Shown: piece after piece, positions 22,969-26,803 of the stretch
Position numbering within the stretch: the stretch's first letter is position 1
How the letters are laid out: each line of letters begins with the position of its first letter
NCBI GenBank assembly: GCA_009746045.1
Contig: RPFO01000158.1
Span: 1 to 26,803 of the forward strand
Direction of reading: 5' to 3'
Source: Mesostigma viride
Lineage: Eukaryota; Streptophyta; Mesostigmatophyceae; Mesostigmatales; Mesostigmataceae
DNA: 26,803 nt
Program-made: the position numbers and the translations under genes
Notes under the pieces: generated by a model
Told to the model about the DNA's origin: nothing
Seen by the model: only the letters and a program-made list of their open reading frames with translations
Databases searched by the model: none

Positions 22969-25327
22969 GTGTATTTACACGTGTGTGCAGCCGCCCCTTG
23001 CGTGCATGGTGTATGTACATGTGAGTGCAGCCGGCCCCTTGCGTGCATGGTGTATGTACATGTGTGTGCAGCCGCCCCTTGCGTGCATGGTGTGTGTACG
23101 TGTGTGTGCAGCCGCCCCTTGCGTGCGCGGTGTATGTACATGTGAGTGCCGTCGCCCCAAGCGTGCATGGTGTGTGTACGTGTGTGTGCAGCCGGCCCTT
23201 GCGTGCATGGTGGATGTACGTGTGTGTGCAGGCGTCCCTTGCGTGCGCGGTGTGTGTGTAAGTGTGCGTGCACTCGCCCCTTGCGTGCATGGTGTATGTA
23301 CATGTGTGTGCAGCCGCCCCTTGCGTGCATGGTGTATGTATACATGTGAGTGCAGCCGGCCCCTTGCGTGCATGGTGTATGTACATGTGTGTGCAGCCGC
23401 CCCTTGCGTGCATGGTGTGTGTACGTGTGTGTGCAGCCGCCCCTTGCGTGCGCGGTGTATGTACATGTGAGTGCCGTCGCCCCAAGCGTGCATGGTGTGT
23501 GTACGTGTGTGTGCAGCCGGCCCTTGCGTGCATGGTGTGTGTACGTGTGTGTGCAGCCGCCCCTTGCGTGCGCGGTGGATGTACGTGTGTGTGCAGCCGC
23601 CCTTGCGTGCATGGTGTGTGTACGTGTGTGTGCAGCCGCCCTTGCGTGCGCGGTGTATGTACGTGTGTGTGCATGCGGGCCCTTGCGTGCATGGTGTGTG
23701 TACGTGTGTGTGCAGCCGCCCCTTGCGTGCGCGGTGTATGTACATGTGAGTGCCGTCGCCCAAGCGTGCATGGTGTGTGTACGTGTGTGTGCAGTTGCCC
23801 CTTGCGTGCGCGGTGGATGTACGTGTGTGTGCATGCCGGCCCTTGCGTGCATGGTGTGTGTACGTGTGTGTGCATGCCGGCCCTTGCGTGCATGGTGTGT
23901 GTACGTGTGTGTGCAGTTGCCCCTTGCGTGCGCGGTGTATGTACATGTGAGTGCAGTCGCTCCTTGCGTGCGCGGTGTATGTACGTGTGTGTGCACTCGC
24001 CCTTGCGTGCGCGGTGGATGTACGTGTGTGTGCACTCGCCCCTTGCGTGCGCGGTGGATGTACGTGTGTGTGCAGGCGTCCCTTGCGTGCGTGGTGTATG
24101 TACGTGTGTGTGCAGTTGCCCCAAGCGTGCATGGTGTGTGTACGTGTGTGTGCAGTTGCCCCTTGCGTGCATGGTGTGTGTACGTGTGTGTGCAGCCGCC
24201 CCTTGCGTGCGCGGTGTATGTACGTGTGTGTGCAGGCGTCCCTTGCGTGCGCGGTGTATGTACATGTGAGTGCCGTCGCCCCAAGCGTGCATGGTGTGTG
24301 TACGTGTGTGTGCAGTTGCCCCTTGCGTGCGCGGTGTATGTACATGTGAGTGCAGCCGGCCCCTTGCGTGCGCGGTGGATGTACGTGTGTGTGCACTCGC
24401 CCCTTGCGTGCGCGGTGGATGTACGTGTGTGTGCAGGCGTCCCTTGCGTGCGTGGTGTATGTACATGTGAGTGCCGTCGCCCCAAGCGTGCATGGTGTGT
24501 GTACGTGTGTGTGCAGTTGCCCCTTGCGTGCATGGTGTGTGTACGTGTGTGTGCAGCCGCCCCTTGCGTGCGCGGTGTATGTACGTGTGTGTGCAGTCGC
24601 TCCTTGCGTGCATGGTGTGTGTACGGGTGTGTGCATGCCGGCCCTTGCGTGCATGGTGTGTGTACGTGTGTGTGCATGCCGGCCCTTGCGTGCATGGTGT
24701 GTGTACGTGTGTGTGCAGTTGCCCCTTGCGTGCGCGGTGGATGTACGTGACAGTGTGTGCAGGCGTCCCTTGCGTGCGCGGTGTGTGTGTAAGTGTGCGT
24801 GCAGCCGGCCCTTGCGTGCGCGGTGGATGTACGTGCATGGTGTATGTACATGTGAGTGCAGTCGCTCCTTGCGTGCATGGTGTGTGTACGGGTGTGTGCA
24901 TGCCGGCCCTTGCGTGCATGGTGTGTGTACGTGTGTGTGCATGCCGGCCCTTGCGTGCATGGTGTGTGTACGTGTGTGTGCAGTTGCCCCTTGCGTGCGC
25001 GGTGTATGTACATGTGAGTGCAGTCGCTCCTTGCGTGCGCGGTGTATGTACGTGTGTGTGCACTCGCCCCTTGCGTGCGCGGTGGATGTACGTGTGTGTG
25101 CACTCGCCCCTTGCGTGCGCGGTGGATGTACGTGTGTGTGCAGGCGTCCCTTGCGTGCGTGGTGTATGTACGTGTGTGTGCAGTTGCCCCAAGCGTGCAT
25201 GGTGTGTGTACGTGTGTGTGCAGTTGCCCCTTGCGTGCATGGTGTGTGTACGTGTGTGTGCAGCCGCCCCTTGCGTGCGCGGTGTATGTACGTGTGTGTG
25301 CAGGCGTCCCTTGCGTGCGTGGTGTAT
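22969..25327. repeat. Higher-order block, copy 4 (next to element copy 2)
   Basis: Block of 2359 bp that ends exactly at the second element copy. It is offset from copy 1 by about 20206 bp, and most differences I could see are single-base losses in C4 runs (for example near 23600, 23640, 23758 and 24001). Confidence 0.75.
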
Positions 25328-25534
25328 ATCCAATTGCTGCTTTAGTTCCATTGGAGTGAGGGGCTGCCAGAGAAACATGTTTATTACAAATACGTGTTAG
25401 GCACACGTCCAAGCCATTAGCTAACCTAAGAATCTGCAGTTTCTAAGCTAACTAGGCCACACAACAAGGGCCGAAACATCATACCAGTCATAAGGACCTG
25501 GGCCAGTCAAGAGGACCTGGGCTTTGTAACATCC
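25328..25534 (-). repeat. Block X1 of element copy 2
   Basis: 207 bp, equal in length to 5122-5328 and, as far as I can read, identical. It includes the AATAAA/TGTAA overlap at 25380-25388. Confidence 0.85.
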
Positions 25535-25561
25535 GTCTGGCAGCAAGGGTGGGTGGGTGGG
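25535..25561 (+). other. Spacer with G-quadruplex motif, element copy 2
   Basis: Same 27 bp as 5329-5355, with GGGTGGGTGGGTGGG at 25547-25561. Confidence 0.8.
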
Positions 25562-25872
25562 AGCTGCAAAGAGGAGTGGTTGTTGCCCCGCCACAACCCT
25601 AAGTATCCACCGTCTACCTAGTCGTAGGTGGGGTGACGGACGCCAGCCCACTGACCAACAGGCCAGTGGCGCCGCGCCGTCCCCGGTCCACAGGACTGCC
25701 CCGGTCCACAACACAAATTGGACCCGGTCCACAGTACCGTCCCCGGTACCCCCCCCCCACACACGTACCCCCCCCCCTAGTACTGGCTACCTAGTCAGAC
25801 CTGTCTACTGCGGCCTCCCTCCCCCTTTGAGACTTCCGCAGGTCATAGATAGAACGAGCGTGAGCTCACAAA
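25562..25872 (-). repeat. Block Y1 of element copy 2
   Basis: Counterpart of 5356-5670, 4 bp shorter through single-base losses in GCCCCCGG, CACAACACCG and CCTCCCC. All are homopolymer or near-repeat indels of the kind expected from unpolished reads. Confidence 0.8.
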
Positions 25873-26079
25873 ATCCAATTGCTGCTTTAGTTCCATTGGA
25901 GTGAGGGGCTGCCAGAGAAACATGTTTATTACAAATACGTGTTAGGCACACGTCCAAGCCATTAGCTAACCTAAGAATCTGCAGTTTCTAAGCTAACTAG
26001 GCCACACAACAAGGGCCGAAACATCATACCAGTCATAAGGACCTGGGCCAGTCAAGAGGACCTGGGCTTTGTAACATCC
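25873..26079 (-). repeat. Block X2 of element copy 2
   Basis: 207-bp copy of X directly joined to Y1 by the same CACAAA|ATCC junction as in copy 1. Confidence 0.85.
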
Positions 26080-26803
26080 CGCACCCACTACCTGGCCACT
26101 TGGCCGCAAGCTGTCGTATGGCCCAGACTTCTCGTCGCCCCCTTGTCCCCTGCCGCTACCAGTGCTTCATTAACCAGGCGGCAATACAAGGGGAAGCCAA
26201 AAGTATCCCCGTAGGGACCCCCCACTGCGGGGGGTTCTCACCCATGTGGGCACTGCCCTCGGCAGCCACCCCTGCAGGCTCGGCAATTCTTTGTACACCT
26301 TTCTTCACAGGCATAGCACCCCCGGCACCCCAATGACGCAGCTGCGTCTGGGATCCGCTATCGCCCCGCCCTAACATCCTTCCCCTTCCCCGCTGTGCAC
26401 CGTCAGTCCCAACAACTCGTCCCCGCTTAAATTACGCGGCAACGACCCCGCCATTCCGCGCTGGCCGCCGGCCGCTGTCGCCTCACTTGGCACGAGGAAA
26501 TGTTAGGCTGTTTAGGGTGCTGCCCCCCTGGCGCTGGGGCTGCAGCCACCCCGCTCCTATGCTGGCCTGGGGGCTCGATTCCCCCTTCTTCCCATGCTCG
26601 TATAGCGCGCTCATGCACTATTCTTGACGATATTCATTAGCCAGGCCCAGCACATACGATACACAACGAACTTGCCTGCGGCGTATTCCCCCTCCGCCTG
26701 TAGCTGTTGCCACCCTAGCACAACGCAGCAAGAATAAAACAATCTGGCACTGGCAGCTACCGCCTGCACTTCGAACGGCAAGTTCTTGGGTGCTGCCGAC
26801 CCG
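26080..26803 (-). other. Partial internal region Z of element copy 2
   Basis: Matches 5878 to about 6694, but lacks 6524-6608 (85 bp; the joint reads CCTAGCACAACGCAG, with a two-base AC microhomology), has several shorter C and G runs, and carries one substitution (GCTATGC at 6195-6201 reads GCTGTGC near 26396). No gene is recognised in it. Confidence 0.7.

Larger units (their letters stand above)
7134..25327. repeat. 40-bp G/T-rich minisatellite array, main segment
   Basis: About 455 units of the same 40-bp family, continuing in register from the left segment across the inserted element: the left side ends GGTGTAT and this side starts GTACGTG. Rare variants act as landmarks: GTATTTACAC at 9749, 14563 and 22971; TATGTATATACG near 12850, 17668 and 20411; CCCTAAGTGCG near 9896 and 14708; TGACAG at 7379, 8206, 9494, 11533, 12314, 14349, 16347, 17131, 17962, 19050, 19875, 20706, 21351, 22717 and 24749. 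Landmark order and spacing recur, so the array grew by duplicating kilobase blocks as well as single units. I found no unique sequence anywhere in this 18.2 kb. Confidence 0.97.
20206..26803. repeat. Macro-repeat / end overlap, right copy
   Basis: Counterpart of 1-6694. Errors relative to the left copy pile up from about 23500 to the window end. The left copy deviates mainly in its first 2.8 kb. This reciprocal pattern suggests that the inner sequence of each copy is reliable and that both window ends are low-coverage contig ends. The true locus is then either a circle of about 20.2 kb or a tandem array with that period. Confidence 0.9.
25328..26803 (-). mobile_element. Split-direct-repeat element, copy 2, cut by the window end
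   Basis: Same order as copy 1: X1 25328-25534, spacer with quadruplex motif 25535-25561, Y1 25562-25872 (311 bp), X2 25873-26079, then Z from 26080 to the window end; Y2 is not reached. It sits at the same position in the same array context as copy 1, so it arose by duplication of the locus (or is the same copy read again through a circle or overlap), not by a second insertion. It lacks 85 bp of Z near 26720 and several single bases in homopolymers. Confidence 0.8.

Noticed and set aside
7134-25327. CRISPR array
   Set aside because: The period of 40 bp is entirely repeat; there are no unique spacers between constant repeats, no leader and no cas genes.
7051-25412. Giant minus-strand open frames (about 2500, 2700, 3600 and 5200 codons) as genes for a His/Thr-rich repeat protein
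   Set aside because: They overlap each other in all three frames, are made wholly of the satellite, begin or end at random points in it and in the element, and follow from the absence of TTA, CTA and TCA in the common unit.

Overview
The window holds no recognisable conventional gene. About 23.3 of its 26.8 kb is one minisatellite with a 40-bp G/T-rich unit (1-5121 and 7134-25327, roughly 580 units). A non-minisatellite element interrupts it at 5122-7133. A second, window-truncated copy of that element occupies 25328-26803. Long tandem minisatellites, homopolymer-rich spacers, no compact genes and a split-repeat retroelement architecture point to a eukaryotic nuclear genome. A GC-rich chlorophyte alga is my best guess: TOC/Kangaroo-type elements are known there, and the element carries TGTAA next to AATAAA. 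This is an inference with low confidence.

The element has block order X(207 bp) - 27 bp - Y(315 bp) - X(207 bp) - Z(941 bp) - Y(315 bp). Read on the minus strand this is A1 - internal - B1 - A2 - B2, the split direct repeat layout of PAT/TOC/Ngaro-type (DIRS-order) tyrosine-recombinase retroelements. B1 abuts A2 exactly as the outer ends would meet in a circle. The element sits in the minisatellite without target-site duplication, and several uninterrupted versions of the same array context (empty sites) lie in the window. The internal region is too short for reverse transcriptase, RNase H and recombinase genes, so this would be a non-autonomous or internally deleted element.

The array is organised at several levels: 40-bp units with a small set of alleles at about four variable sites; blocks of about 2.3-2.4 kb seen four times (2760-5121, 9747-12068, 14561-16885, 22969-25327); and a macro-period of about 20.2 kb. 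Positions 1 to about 6694 match 20206-26803 almost base for base.

The differences between these two overlapping ends are mostly one-base indels. They cluster at the outer edge of the window on each side. That is what a self-overlapping contig looks like, from either a circular molecule of about 20.2 kb or a collapsed long tandem array. The most interesting points are the circle-like overlap and the probable new non-autonomous split-direct-repeat element inserted in a satellite.
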